DNA of 64,000 nucleotides from Nonomuraea sp. NBC_00507 (GCF_036013525.1 NZ_CP107853.1:6386001-6450000), one strand, 5' to 3'; shown: positions 35,650 through 44,378, counted from the first letter of the stretch. Notes: a model not told the origin generated them from the letters alone. Numbers and translations are program-made.

Positions 35650-37230
35650 ATGGCACATGACCTCAGCAGGCGCGCCGTGCTGGCCGCAGGCGGCGCGCTG
35701 GCGCTGACCGCGGCGGCCGGCTCACGGCCCGCCGCCGCCACGCAGCCGTGGCAGTCCCGGCTCGTGCACTACGACCGGTGGGGGCGGCTGGCCTACGAGC
35801 AGGACGCCGAGGCCAACCGCGTCCCCGACTTCAGCCACGCCGGCTACCGCAACGGCGAGCGGCCGATCCCGCACGTGCCGGTCGTCAAGACGATCCGGCC
35901 CGTCGAGGGCGACAACACCGCCCACATCCAGGCGGCTCTCGACGCGATCGGGGCACTGCCGCGTGCCCGCCGCGGCGCGTTGCTCCTGCTGCCGGGCGTG
36001 TACCCCGTGGCGGGCACGGTGTACGTGCGTGCCAGCGGCACGGTGTTACGCGGTGTCGGCGACGGCGAGGACCCGTCGGGCAACACGATCGTCAAGGCGA
36101 CCGGGAACAACCCCAAGGACCGCAACGTCATCGTGGCCGGCGGCGTCGCGGGCGGCGGCTGGAAGGGCGAGGTCCCGGGCACCCGTACCGAGATCACCAC
36201 CGGGTTCGTGCAGGTGGGATCGCGCTCGTTCGAGGTGGCGAGCCCGGGCGCGCTGCGCCCCGGCGACAACGTCGTCATCACGCACCCCTGCACCGAGGAG
36301 TGGCTCAAGGCCATCGACTACGGAGGTCACGACGTCGGGCCGCCCTGGAAGGTCGGCGAGCACCCGATCATCTACAACCGCTACGTCTGCGACGTGTCCG
36401 GAAATGTCGTGACGATCGACGTGCCGGTCTTCAACCACCTCAACCGCGCCCACGCCACCTCTTACCTCTACACGTGGGACAGGGCCGGGCTCGTCACCGA
36501 GGTGGGCGTGGAACGGCTGCGCGTGGACATCGAATACCACGGCGACCCCGAGCAGGACGAGGACCACGCGTACAACGCGATCGTGCTGCTGCGTACCGAG
36601 GACTCGTGGGTGCGCGACTGCACCATGCTGCACTTCACCCAGGCCGGCGTCGCCACCCAGGAGACGACCCGGGCCACGGTCGAGAACTGCCGGGCCATCG
36701 ACCCGGTCAGCATCGTGACCGGCAGCAGGCGCTACAACTTCAACACGTACACCTACTCCCAGCAGGTGCTCTTCCGCGACTGCCACGCCTACAAGGCCAG
36801 GCACGCCTTCGTCTCCAACGGGCACAGCACGGTCTCCGGCGTGGTGTTCCTGCGCGGCACCGCCGAATACGCGCTCAACTCCAGCGAGGGCCACCGCCGC
36901 TGGTCACAGGGCCTGCTGTTCGACGGACACCGGGACGTGGACCCGCACTACGACTACACGCTGGGCCTGTACAACCGCGGCCGCTACGGCACCTCGCACG
37001 GCTGGTCCGCGGCCCACTCGGTGGCCTGGAACTGCGACGTCGCCACCAGCAGGCTCATCGTCCAGAAACCGCCGACCGCGCAGAACTACGCCATCGGCTG
37101 CCGCGGGACGATCACCGGCGACGGGCCCTTCCAGCAGCCCGCCGGCTACGTCGAAGGCGCCGGCCAGCCCGGACTCTTCCCGTCCTCGCTCTACGAGGCT
37201 CAGCTGCGTGACCGGCTCCGGCCCGCCTGA
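35650..37230 (+). CDS. Tat-exported right-handed beta-helix protein, pectate-lyase-like
   Basis: The 526-residue protein has a Tat signal (LSRRAVLAAGGALALTAAAG) and a parallel beta-helix core of the pectate-lyase-3 type (NTAHIQAALDAIGALP, GALLLLPGVYPV, then repeated short strands such as DSWVRDCTMLHF and ATVENCRAIDP). Such folds bind and cut acidic polysaccharides, but no catalytic residues can be assigned with confidence. ATG 35650 is 9 bases after the upstream stop with GTGAGGGA as RBS. Its 3' end overlaps the convergent GH36 gene by 31 bases. Confidence 0.72.
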   Translation: MAHDLSRRAVLAAGGALALTAAAGSRPAAATQPWQSRLVHYDRWGRLAYEQDAEANRVPDFSHAGYRNGERPIPHVPVVKTIRPVEGDNTAHIQAALDAIGALPRARRGALLLLPGVYPVAGTVYVRASGTVLRGVGDGEDPSGNTIVKATGNNPKDRNVIVAGGVAGGGWKGEVPGTRTEITTGFVQVGSRSFEVASPGALRPGDNVVITHPCTEEWLKAIDYGGHDVGPPWKVGEHPIIYNRYVCDVSGNVVTIDVPVFNHLNRAHATSYLYTWDRAGLVTEVGVERLRVDIEYHGDPEQDEDHAYNAIVLLRTEDSWVRDCTMLHFTQAGVATQETTRATVENCRAIDPVSIVTGSRRYNFNTYTYSQQVLFRDCHAYKARHAFVSNGHSTVSGVVFLRGTAEYALNSSEGHRRWSQGLLFDGHRDVDPHYDYTLGLYNRGRYGTSHGWSAAHSVAWNCDVATSRLIVQKPPTAQNYAIGCRGTITGDGPFQQPAGYVEGAGQPGLFPSSLYEAQLRDRLRPA

Positions 37231-39224
37231 CCCTGCCGCTCCAGCCGCAGCAGCCCGCCCTCGGGCACGGTGACCTCCACAGGCCCGGGGGCGAGGTCGA
37301 CCAGTTCGTCGCCTTCGGTGCGGCCCCGGCAGTCGACCACGGTGGCCCGGGCCCTGCCCGGCGTGGCGACCTGGAGCAGCACGTCGGCGGAGGCGTCGCC
37401 GTTGGCCAGCCACAACGTGCCGGCCTCGGGGACGCGGACGGGCAGCGGCGCGTACCTGGCGGTGATCACCGTGTCCCCGGAGCTCGCCGTCACCTGCGGG
37501 TAGGTCAGGTCCGGCCGGGCGGGCTCGAACCGGCCCCGCTGCAGCACGTCGGCATGGTCCCTGAAGAACGACAACCAGAACCGCAGCACCTCCTCCTGCG
37601 CGGGGGTCAGCGCGGTGAGGTCCACCGAGATCTGCGGGACCGCGAACAGCACGTTGATCAGCTGCGCCGCCACGCGCTGCGGGCTCTCGTCCGGGTGCCA
37701 CATCAGCATGTCCGCGTGCACGGCCAGCGGGCCGGCGATCAGGCGCAGGTCCACGGTGCGCTGCCGGTTGTGCGCGGGGCTGAGCGGGCAGTCGGAGGCG
37801 CGGATCATGGTGGCGTACGGCCACAGGCCCGGGCTCACGTACGGCTGGCGCAACTCGACCAGGCAGTCGCCGGGCAACTGGGTGAGGAGCCTGCGCACGC
37901 CCTCGTTCACCGTGGCGCAGTCGGCCTCGGGGCCCGGCGGCGGCGGGTCCTCGACCGCGAACTGGTCGATGAAGTCGATCTTGAGGCCGTCCATGCCCCA
38001 CTCCCTGACCGCCCGGGTGAGGTGGCCGGCGAGCAGGTCTCGGATGGCGGGGTAGCGCGGGTCGACGATGGCGGCGTCCATGTGCTCCTTGTAGGCCAGC
38101 GTGTACGGTCGCACGCGGTCCCAGAGCGCTGTGTGGCGGCCGACGAACGGCAGGGCGTACCAGAGCAGGTAGGCGAGGCCTTCGCCGCGAACCTTCGCCA
38201 CGTGTCCCGAAATATCAGGAAATGAGGTTCGGGAGGGCTCCCATTCACCGACGTAGCCGTAGCCGCGGCCCCGGTCGTCGCTGTGCCAGCCGTCGTCCAC
38301 GATGATCGCCTCGCAGCCCAGCTCGGCCGCCGGGGCCGCCTGCCGCTCCACGCTCGCGGCGTCGACGTGTTGCTGCATGGCGTACCACGTGGAGTAGGCG
38401 GGCATGCGCGCGGCCCGCGGGACGTCACGGGCCAGGCCGTTCCGCGATCCCCACCACTCGGCGACCTCGGCCAGCGTCGTCGCGAAGTGCCGCCGGGTCA
38501 GGTCCAGCCGGAGCACCACCCCGTTCCCCGGCTCGGCCTCGTGCTCCATCCAGAACCCGAACTCGCCGGTCTCCTCCACCACTCCGGTGCGGGTGCGCAC
38601 GGGCCTGACGACCTCGGCGGCGGCGTACGTGCACAGCGCCACGTCCCCGGCTCCCACCAGGCATCCCACGGGGGCGTTCTTCTCCAGAGCCGCCGTGCGG
38701 GGGCGCCGCCAGAACGGTGGCAATCCGCGATGCTCGCCGCCGTCGGCGCTCCAGAACGCGGTCGCGTCCACACACGGCACCCGCCACCCGAGGCGCACCG
38801 TGGCCCCACCCTCGGGGGTGACCCGCACCTCCAGCACGCCTGGGGCAGTCTCGGCAACCACCCACCTCACTCCGCCGCCTTCACCGCTCCCCAAGACCCC
38901 GGCTCCAGCGTCGATCGCGCCGCCCGGCGTGGCGTCGCCCGGCTCGGTGCTGCTCGGCTCGGTGCTGCTCGGCATGGTGCCGCCGGGTTCAGGCGCGATG
39001 CCCGTGGAGTCGGGCGCGTCCTCGAAGGACGTCGAGCCCTGCTCAGCTCGGGCCGCTTGGCCCGCGTCGCCTCCGGCTGTGGTCGGCTCCGGAGCGGTGG
39101 CGAGTGGCGGCGGGAAGGGGGTGGCCGTGCAGGTAAAGGTGAGGCCGGCCGCCTGGAAGCGCATCTCCTCCGGTGGCCGTGGCGTTCCGTCGTGTGGCTG
39201 CCAGATACCGGAGGCGGCGGTCAA
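37200..39224 (-). CDS. Glycoside hydrolase family 36, probable alpha-galactosidase
   Basis: The 674-residue protein carries GH36/melibiase motifs: ARMPAYSTWYAMQQH, CEAIIVDDGWHSDD, the nucleophile in MDGLKIDFIDQF and the acid/base Asp in MIRASDCPLSPAHN. It lacks a signal peptide. I choose TTG 39224 because AGGAG lies 7 bases upstream, inside the end of the ROK gene, whose TGA is one base away; ATG 39164 is an alternative. A low-complexity acidic Pro/Ser/Thr/Gly insert (about 35-115, with SSTEPSSTEP) interrupts the N-terminal domain, which is unusual. It forms an operon with the ROK gene. Confidence 0.85.
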   Translation of the reverse strand: MTAASGIWQPHDGTPRPPEEMRFQAAGLTFTCTATPFPPPLATAPEPTTAGGDAGQAARAEQGSTSFEDAPDSTGIAPEPGGTMPSSTEPSSTEPGDATPGGAIDAGAGVLGSGEGGGVRWVVAETAPGVLEVRVTPEGGATVRLGWRVPCVDATAFWSADGGEHRGLPPFWRRPRTAALEKNAPVGCLVGAGDVALCTYAAAEVVRPVRTRTGVVEETGEFGFWMEHEAEPGNGVVLRLDLTRRHFATTLAEVAEWWGSRNGLARDVPRAARMPAYSTWYAMQQHVDAASVERQAAPAAELGCEAIIVDDGWHSDDRGRGYGYVGEWEPSRTSFPDISGHVAKVRGEGLAYLLWYALPFVGRHTALWDRVRPYTLAYKEHMDAAIVDPRYPAIRDLLAGHLTRAVREWGMDGLKIDFIDQFAVEDPPPPGPEADCATVNEGVRRLLTQLPGDCLVELRQPYVSPGLWPYATMIRASDCPLSPAHNRQRTVDLRLIAGPLAVHADMLMWHPDESPQRVAAQLINVLFAVPQISVDLTALTPAQEEVLRFWLSFFRDHADVLQRGRFEPARPDLTYPQVTASSGDTVITARYAPLPVRVPEAGTLWLANGDASADVLLQVATPGRARATVVDCRGRTEGDELVDLAPGPVEVTVPEGGLLRLERQGQAGRSRSRS

Positions 39225-39225
39225 G

Positions 39226-40392
39226 TCAGCGCTCCTGGGAGGTGAAGAGGGTCTGGATGGCGACCGCGGCCGCGCCGCGCGCCCATTGCTCGAAGGTCCG
39301 CGGCCGCAGCAGCAGACGGGAGTCGGCGGCCGCGCCGAACGCCTGGCTGATGAACGACCGGTTGATCTGCTCCTCGAACAGGTCATAGGCGGCCAGGCCC
39401 TGCACATCGCCGGTCACGATGATCCGCTCGGGCCCGAACAGATTGGCCATCGCCGCGATGCCCAGCCCGATGGCGTGCCCCGCCCGGGCGAAGACCTCCC
39501 GCGCCGCCGTATTCCCCGCGTGGGCGGCGTCGATGGCCGCGTCGATGGTGAGCGAAGCGTCCCCGGTGACGGCGCGTACGGCGGCCACGATGGGCGCGCT
39601 CCCAGCGATGGCCTCGACGCAGCCGCGCCCGCCGCAGTGGCACTCGGGCTCCTCGCCCCCCACCGGGATGTGCCCGATCTCCCCGGCCACGCCGTGCGCG
39701 CCGGCCACCACCCGGTCGTTCGCCACCAGCCCGCACCCTATTCCAGCCCCCACGGTGACCAGCGCGAACGACGACGCCCCCACGCCGTCGCCGAACCACT
39801 GCTCGGCCACGGTGAGCGATCTGACGTCGTTCTCGACGGTGACGTTGAGCCCCGTCGCCTCGGCGGCCAGCCGCGCCAGCGGAACCTGCCGCCACCCCAG
39901 AAAGGGGGAGTACCGCACCAACCCGAGCGCCTTGTCCACGTCCCCGGACACGGCCAGCCCCAGCCAGTGACAGCGCTCGCCGTAGGCCGGATCGCCGGCC
40001 AGCAGGTCGGCGACCAGCTCGGCCAGCGCCTCGACGACGCCCTCGGGGGAGGTCGTGGCCAGGCGGCGGTGCGCCGACACCAGGGGCTGGGCCCGCAGGT
40101 CGGTGACGACGCCGATGAGTTCGTCATCGGTGATCTTCACGCCGGCGAAGAACTCCCGGTTGGCCCTGATCGTCAGCGGGCTGGCCGGGCGCCCCGCGCC
40201 GGGCGCCGTACGCTCCGTGGCCTCCAGCTCTTCCAGGTAACCTGCCTCGATGAACGGGCGGGCGGCCTTGGTCACGGCGGCGGACGACAGCCCGCTGCGC
40301 CTGGCGATCTCCACTCGGGTCACCGGACCCTGGGTGAGCACCATGGTGAAGACGGTGGCCTCAGCGCGGGTGCTGGTGAGCCGAGGATGCAT
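39226..40392 (-). CDS. ROK family transcriptional repressor
   Basis: The 388-residue protein has an N-terminal winged helix (about 8-65: VTRVEIARRSGLSSAAVTKAARPFIEAGYL) and a ROK domain with LVTVGAGIGCGLV, GVAGEIGHIPVGG and the zinc-type CHCGGRGCVEAIAG (consensus C-x-C-G-x-x-G-C-x-E). ATG 40392 has no RBS; TACGAT at 40405-40400 ends 7 bases before it, implying a leaderless mRNA. The 33-bp element at 40408-40440 covers this promoter, so it likely represses itself and, through the second copy, the fucosidase and GH97 operons. The inducer may be a galactoside or fucoside. Confidence 0.92.
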   Translation of the reverse strand: MHPRLTSTRAEATVFTMVLTQGPVTRVEIARRSGLSSAAVTKAARPFIEAGYLEELEATERTAPGAGRPASPLTIRANREFFAGVKITDDELIGVVTDLRAQPLVSAHRRLATTSPEGVVEALAELVADLLAGDPAYGERCHWLGLAVSGDVDKALGLVRYSPFLGWRQVPLARLAAEATGLNVTVENDVRSLTVAEQWFGDGVGASSFALVTVGAGIGCGLVANDRVVAGAHGVAGEIGHIPVGGEEPECHCGGRGCVEAIAGSAPIVAAVRAVTGDASLTIDAAIDAAHAGNTAAREVFARAGHAIGLGIAAMANLFGPERIIVTGDVQGLAAYDLFEEQINRSFISQAFGAAADSRLLLRPRTFEQWARGAAAVAIQTLFTSQER

Positions 40393-40407
40393 GACGGCAA
40401 TCGTAGC

Positions 40408-40440
40408 ACTAATTAACTTCCTCAAGAATTGAATTGGAAC
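40408..40440. promoter_or_regulatory. Second copy of the 33-bp operator, upstream of the ROK gene
   Basis: This element matches 32404-32436 at 31 of 33 positions. It contains an approximate inverted repeat, TTAACTT to the left and AAGAATT to the right of a CTC/GTC centre. It begins 15 bases upstream of the ROK ATG and overlaps its promoter. Conservation between two otherwise unrelated intergenic regions marks it as functional. Confidence 0.75.
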
Positions 40441-40468
40441 GTGACATGGGACGGCTTTACGCCGGGTT

Positions 40469-40503
40469 CGTCGTCGTCCGCTTGGCACAGCGTGGGACGG
40501 ACG
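40469..40503 (-). terminator. Terminator hairpin after the secreted GH29 gene
   Basis: CGTCGTCCG (40469-40477) pairs with CGGACGACG (40495-40503) with a 17-base loop, and further pairing is possible outside. It lies 27 bases beyond the stop of the leftward gene at 40530 and would insulate the ROK promoter. Confidence 0.6.
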
Positions 40504-40529
40504 ACGACGAACGCGGGGGAGCGGAGTGG

Positions 40530-43421
40530 TCAGCCCAGGGAGATCCGGTCCAGGTCGGGCGCCGCCGCCGTGTCGTTGTGAATCTTGATGGTGTTGGCCC
40601 CCGCCCGCAGGGTGACCGGCACGGACGTGGTGTAGGGGGTGTTGTTGCCGGTGCCGCTCACCTTTACCTCGACCGGCGGCTCGCCGTTGACGGTCACGAA
40701 GTACGAACGCTGGCCGTTGACGGTGAAGTCGATGTACAGCGTGTACTGGCGGGCCGTGTCCACCGTGACGTTCTCGAACAACACGGAGGCGTCCGGTCCG
40801 CCGCCGAGGTTGCGTACCTTCTGCCCGCCCGAGCACGGCCCGCAGTTGGTGATGCCCGCGCTGCCGAGCTGGTTGCGGGAGTCTTCGGCCTCGCGCATGA
40901 ACACGCGGTCGGCGGGGCGCAACCGGACCCGGAGCTGCCTGGTGACCGTGTTCGGCCGGCCGAGCACCTGGAACGACGCCCTGATCGGGATGTCGGCCGA
41001 GGCGACGTCCTGGCCGGGCGGCGAGGTGAGCGTCCAGGAGCCCTCCAGCGTCTGCCCGAGCCGCAGGGTGGCCACCGTGGCCGGGCCGCCCTCGACCGTC
41101 CACCCGGCGGGGACGGCGGGGGCCAGCTCGACCTGGTCGAGCGCGTCCTCGACGTCCAGGCGCAGCTTGGCCGACACCTTCATCGACTGCTGTCCGGGGC
41201 CGACCCACTGCAGCCCGGACGGCTCGACGGTCATAGTGGTCTTGGGCACGTACGAGGTGGGTGGCAGGGGCGCGACCGCGACTCTGTCGATGCCCGGACC
41301 CTTGGCGGCGTCACTGAACACCGTGATCGTGTTGGCTCCCGCGCGCAGCGGCACGGCGAGTGCCGTGGCGGCGGGAACGCCCGCGTTGTCCCCGGTGACC
41401 GCCACCCTGACAGGGGCGGCGCCGTTGACCGAGACCGACAGCGAGGTGGCCGCGGTGGTGGTGTGGTCGATCTGGATCCGGTGATCACCGGCCTCGGCGA
41501 CCGTCACCTCGCGGTACGTGATCGCGTTGCGCGAGCCGCCACCCAGCCCGGTGACCTGCGCGCCGCCGGAGCACGCCGCGCACGGGGCGAGCCTGGCCGC
41601 GCCGGACCGCTGCTGGCGTTCGGCCTCCAGCGGCACGGGGGTGGCCGGCGACAGCGGGTAGCCGTGCGCCACCTGGATCTCGTCGATCTGCAAGTGGCGG
41701 ACGAAGCGCGGCGCCTGCGGGCCTGCCCAGGTGTTCAGCACCTCCAGTTTGATGTAGCGGGCATGCTGCTCGCCGAGGTCGATGGCCTGCACGCCGCGCG
41801 CGCTGGGCAGCGCGCCGGTGCGCACGGGCGCGCTCCACCGCTTGCCGTCGTCGCTCACATAGACCCGGTAGTCCTTGATCCGTGCGGAGTCCTCCGGGTG
41901 CCCGAACGTCTCCCTGGCGTACGTGGGCGACCATTCGCGCTGGTTGACCGCCAGGTAGGACGCCTTGCGCGCGCGGCCGAGGTCCAGCGTCACCGACACT
42001 GGGAGCTGCGCGTCGCTGTCCCAGTAGTCCTCGAAGCTGCCGTCCACGAGGGCGCCGGCCGGGTGCCCCTCGCGCGCCGACGAGGCGGTGGCCTTGAGGG
42101 TGGACTGGTCGTAGAAGAACTGCCGGCCGGCCGTCTCGACCTTGAACACCGTGTCGTACTCGTCCCACTTGGTGATGCCGAGGATCGTCAGGTAACCGCC
42201 GGACTGACTGAAGCGCATCTGCGCGCCGGTGCGCAGGTCGCTCACCCGGGTCACCCGGTAGCCGTTGTCGCGCAGCCGCACCATGTCCGTGCTGGGCCTG
42301 GTCACCACGTGCACGTACTGGACCGCGGCGCCGTCGCGGGAGACGGTGATCACGCCGTGGGCGCCGTCGTTCCAGAAGCCGGGCCGCATGCCGCCGTACA
42401 TGTAGCCGCCGCCCTCGGTGCCCTGCAGCGACTCCTTGATCGGGGGCACCCATGTGGACATGAAGGCGTTGAACGCCTCCTGCTGCGGCGGGAAGCGGCC
42501 GTTCACCATGGGGGTCTCGGCCATCAGCGACTTCATCGACGAGCCGGCGTTGGTGATGTAGCGGCCGGTGCTGAGCCGGAAGTCCACGGGGTGGTTGCCG
42601 CCGTCGTACCACCAGTCGCCGGTGGTGGGCAGCTTGTAGTCGGCCTCCACCAGGCGCGGCATCGGCGTCCACGCCGCCTGGGGGTAGTCGTAGGACGGGG
42701 TCATGCCGGTCTTCTGCTCGTTGCTGACCGTGTCCATGATCGGCGTGTCCTCGTTGTTGTTGCTCAGCAGCCAGGACGGCCGCTTCTCCCTGATCTGCTC
42801 GTAGAGCTTGTTCTGCTCCCAGTACTCGTTGTCGTTGTCGATCCAGAATCCGGCCAGTTCCGGATATTTCTCCATGACCTCGAAGAACAGGTCATAGCTG
42901 TACATGCCAAACCCGGCGCGTGTGGTCAGATCGACCTGGCGGCCCTTGTAGGCGGAGTAGGCGGCGGAGTCGAGTGTCTCCACCCCCTGCTCGTTGTGCC
43001 ACTGGGGGTCGTCGGTCATGTAGAGGATGATCCGGACGTCCTTCGCCTTGCCGGCGTTCACCAGCTCGCCGAGCAGGTCCCGCTTCGTCGCGCAGCTGCC
43101 GGGGATCTCCGACGGCCACGGGCGCGCGTAGCCGAGCCTGCTGTGGAAGGTGGCCAGGACGATGTACGAGGCGCCCAGCTTGCGGGCCTCGTCGACCCAG
43201 TAGTCCGCGGTCCAGCCGCCCTCCGTGACGTCGCGCTCCCAGGTCGCGCAGTCGAGATGGCGGGGTGCGGTGAACATGCCCCAGTGCAGGAACAGGCCCG
43301 CCGTGGAGTCGCGTAACCATTGCTGGCGGGGGTGCTCGACCTCCGCGCCGGCGGCGGGGGCGACGAGCAGGGTCAGGATCAATGCGAGGAGAAGGGTTGC
43401 TGCGCGGGCTCGGGGTCTCAC
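40530..43421 (-). CDS. Large secreted GH29-like alpha-L-fucosidase with F5/8C and CBM35-like modules
   Basis: The 963-residue protein has a signal peptide (1-26), a GH29-type barrel (about 30-430: STAGLFLHWGMFT, IVLATFHSRLGYA, and GFWIDNDNEYW with the expected nucleophile Asp), an F5/8 type C/CBM32 domain (about 437-580), a CAACSGG CBM35-like module (about 595-715), a NEW3-like bacterial Ig-type segment (about 729-832) and a second CGPCSGG module (about 838-963). It would release fucose from polymers outside the cell. Two inverted TAGACATCCGA words upstream may be operators, different from the ROK element. Confidence 0.85.
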   Translation of the reverse strand: MRPRARAATLLLALILTLLVAPAAGAEVEHPRQQWLRDSTAGLFLHWGMFTAPRHLDCATWERDVTEGGWTADYWVDEARKLGASYIVLATFHSRLGYARPWPSEIPGSCATKRDLLGELVNAGKAKDVRIILYMTDDPQWHNEQGVETLDSAAYSAYKGRQVDLTTRAGFGMYSYDLFFEVMEKYPELAGFWIDNDNEYWEQNKLYEQIREKRPSWLLSNNNEDTPIMDTVSNEQKTGMTPSYDYPQAAWTPMPRLVEADYKLPTTGDWWYDGGNHPVDFRLSTGRYITNAGSSMKSLMAETPMVNGRFPPQQEAFNAFMSTWVPPIKESLQGTEGGGYMYGGMRPGFWNDGAHGVITVSRDGAAVQYVHVVTRPSTDMVRLRDNGYRVTRVSDLRTGAQMRFSQSGGYLTILGITKWDEYDTVFKVETAGRQFFYDQSTLKATASSAREGHPAGALVDGSFEDYWDSDAQLPVSVTLDLGRARKASYLAVNQREWSPTYARETFGHPEDSARIKDYRVYVSDDGKRWSAPVRTGALPSARGVQAIDLGEQHARYIKLEVLNTWAGPQAPRFVRHLQIDEIQVAHGYPLSPATPVPLEAERQQRSGAARLAPCAACSGGAQVTGLGGGSRNAITYREVTVAEAGDHRIQIDHTTTAATSLSVSVNGAAPVRVAVTGDNAGVPAATALAVPLRAGANTITVFSDAAKGPGIDRVAVAPLPPTSYVPKTTMTVEPSGLQWVGPGQQSMKVSAKLRLDVEDALDQVELAPAVPAGWTVEGGPATVATLRLGQTLEGSWTLTSPPGQDVASADIPIRASFQVLGRPNTVTRQLRVRLRPADRVFMREAEDSRNQLGSAGITNCGPCSGGQKVRNLGGGPDASVLFENVTVDTARQYTLYIDFTVNGQRSYFVTVNGEPPVEVKVSGTGNNTPYTTSVPVTLRAGANTIKIHNDTAAAPDLDRISLG

Positions 43422-43455
43422 CGGGATCGCTCCCTCATGGAGATGGCCATGTTGC

Positions 43456-43594
43456 TAGACATCCGACGAATACAGCGGGATGGTGGTGCGGTCAAGGGGT
43501 GCTTTGCTGCCATTCTGGGAGGATCTGACAGTAATGATCCTTGGATTTTCCTCTAGGGATCTTTCCTCAGGCAATCGATGCGATCGGATGTCTA
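43456..43594. promoter_or_regulatory. Inverted pair of TAGACATCCGA operator-like words
   Basis: TAGACATCCGA at 43456-43466 is repeated exactly in reverse complement at 43584-43594. Each is followed by a degenerate continuation of a GACATCCGATGTC-type palindrome, as bound by GntR/FadR-type regulators. They lie 35 and 163 bases upstream of the secreted GH29 start. Confidence 0.45.
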
Positions 43595-43784
43595 GGGGTG
43601 CGGACCATGGTTCAGTCGCGGGATAAGTCCGGAGTGGAAAGGCGCTGGGACCTGAGCATGCTGTAACGAAAACAACTTGCAGCGTCGCGTTCTGTGACGA
43701 TACCGTGGCATCGGTCGAACAGATGAGCGATAGCCGGGGCGCTGGTTCGTCCGCCATCACCGCCGGGGCACGTGCACTCAAGCC

Positions 43785-43980
43785 ATGGCGCGGGTTGAGG
43801 AGCGTTTCGAGGAGCTCATCGGCGAGGTGATCGAGGAAAGGGGTGGCTGGTGGAGCTGGAGGTCATGTCCGAGCACATTCGCCCACTGGTCGCGGCGGAC
43901 CCCCAGTACGGTGGTTACCGGCTGGCCAAGGCTGTCAAGCGCACCAGCCGAGTGTGGCGCGCTTTCACACCGGGAAAACC
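43785..43980 (+). pseudogene. Unrecognised frame-broken coding remnant
   Basis: One frame gives MARVEERFEELIGEVIEERG and, after a shift near 43848, another gives SEHIRPLVAADPQYGGYRLA and a few more residues. The two together look like the start of one former protein, but I do not recognise the family. It precedes the TnpB remnant without a gap. Confidence 0.35.
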
Positions 43981-44034
43981 GCCCGTTCAGCGTGTTGACC
44001 TACTACTCGCTGGCCACCGCGGGTGGCGCCCGGC

Positions 44035-44378
44035 CAGATAGGGTCACGCCGTGCTGTGTGGAATACCGCGCTGGAGCAGCGCCGCATCTATCGCAGGCGC
44101 GGTTATCACGAGCAAGCGCGGCAGTTGGTGGAGGCCATGGCACGTGGAAGGTGCGCTGGAAGTCCAAGACCCGCACGCCGCCATCGTTCCGCTTCCCCGA
44201 GGGCGGCAAGATCGTGATGGAGCGGCTGAACCGGCGCTGGGCACGGGCCAAGCTGTCCAAACTGGGCTGGGGCCGCTTCCGCTGGAGCCGCCCGCTCGGC
44301 GGGCCAATCAAGAACGCAACCGTGGTACGGGTGGGGCCGTGGGCGGTCGGCCGAGGCGCCCGGAACGCACCTACCTGA
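44035..44378 (+). pseudogene. Remnant of an IS605/IS607-type TnpB gene
   Basis: One frame (44046-44140) reads RAVWNTALEQRRIYRRRG and YHEQARQLVEAM, the N-terminal TnpB helix region. Another (44140-44340) reads KVRWKSKTRTPPSFRFPEGG, NRRWARAKLSKLGWGRFRW and RPLGGPIKNATV, matching the following TnpB segment. Comparison with the family implies an internal deletion of roughly 50 codons plus a frame change. The RuvC-like catalytic part is absent. No TnpA, end hairpins or target duplication were seen. Confidence 0.7.

Noticed and set aside
32418..35658. Long minus-strand open frames opposite GH97 and the lyase-like gene
   Set aside because: Low-complexity Val/Arg/Gly-rich translations; the + strand genes have enzyme motifs and RBS.
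39226..41208. Longer ROK start, up to 41208
   Set aside because: It would read through the operator, the terminator hairpin and the end of the fucosidase gene; the ROK N-terminus begins normally at ATG 40392.
43455..43781. 108-codon minus-strand frame in the gene-poor region
   Set aside because: No RBS, no recognisable motif and it runs across the inverted operator words.
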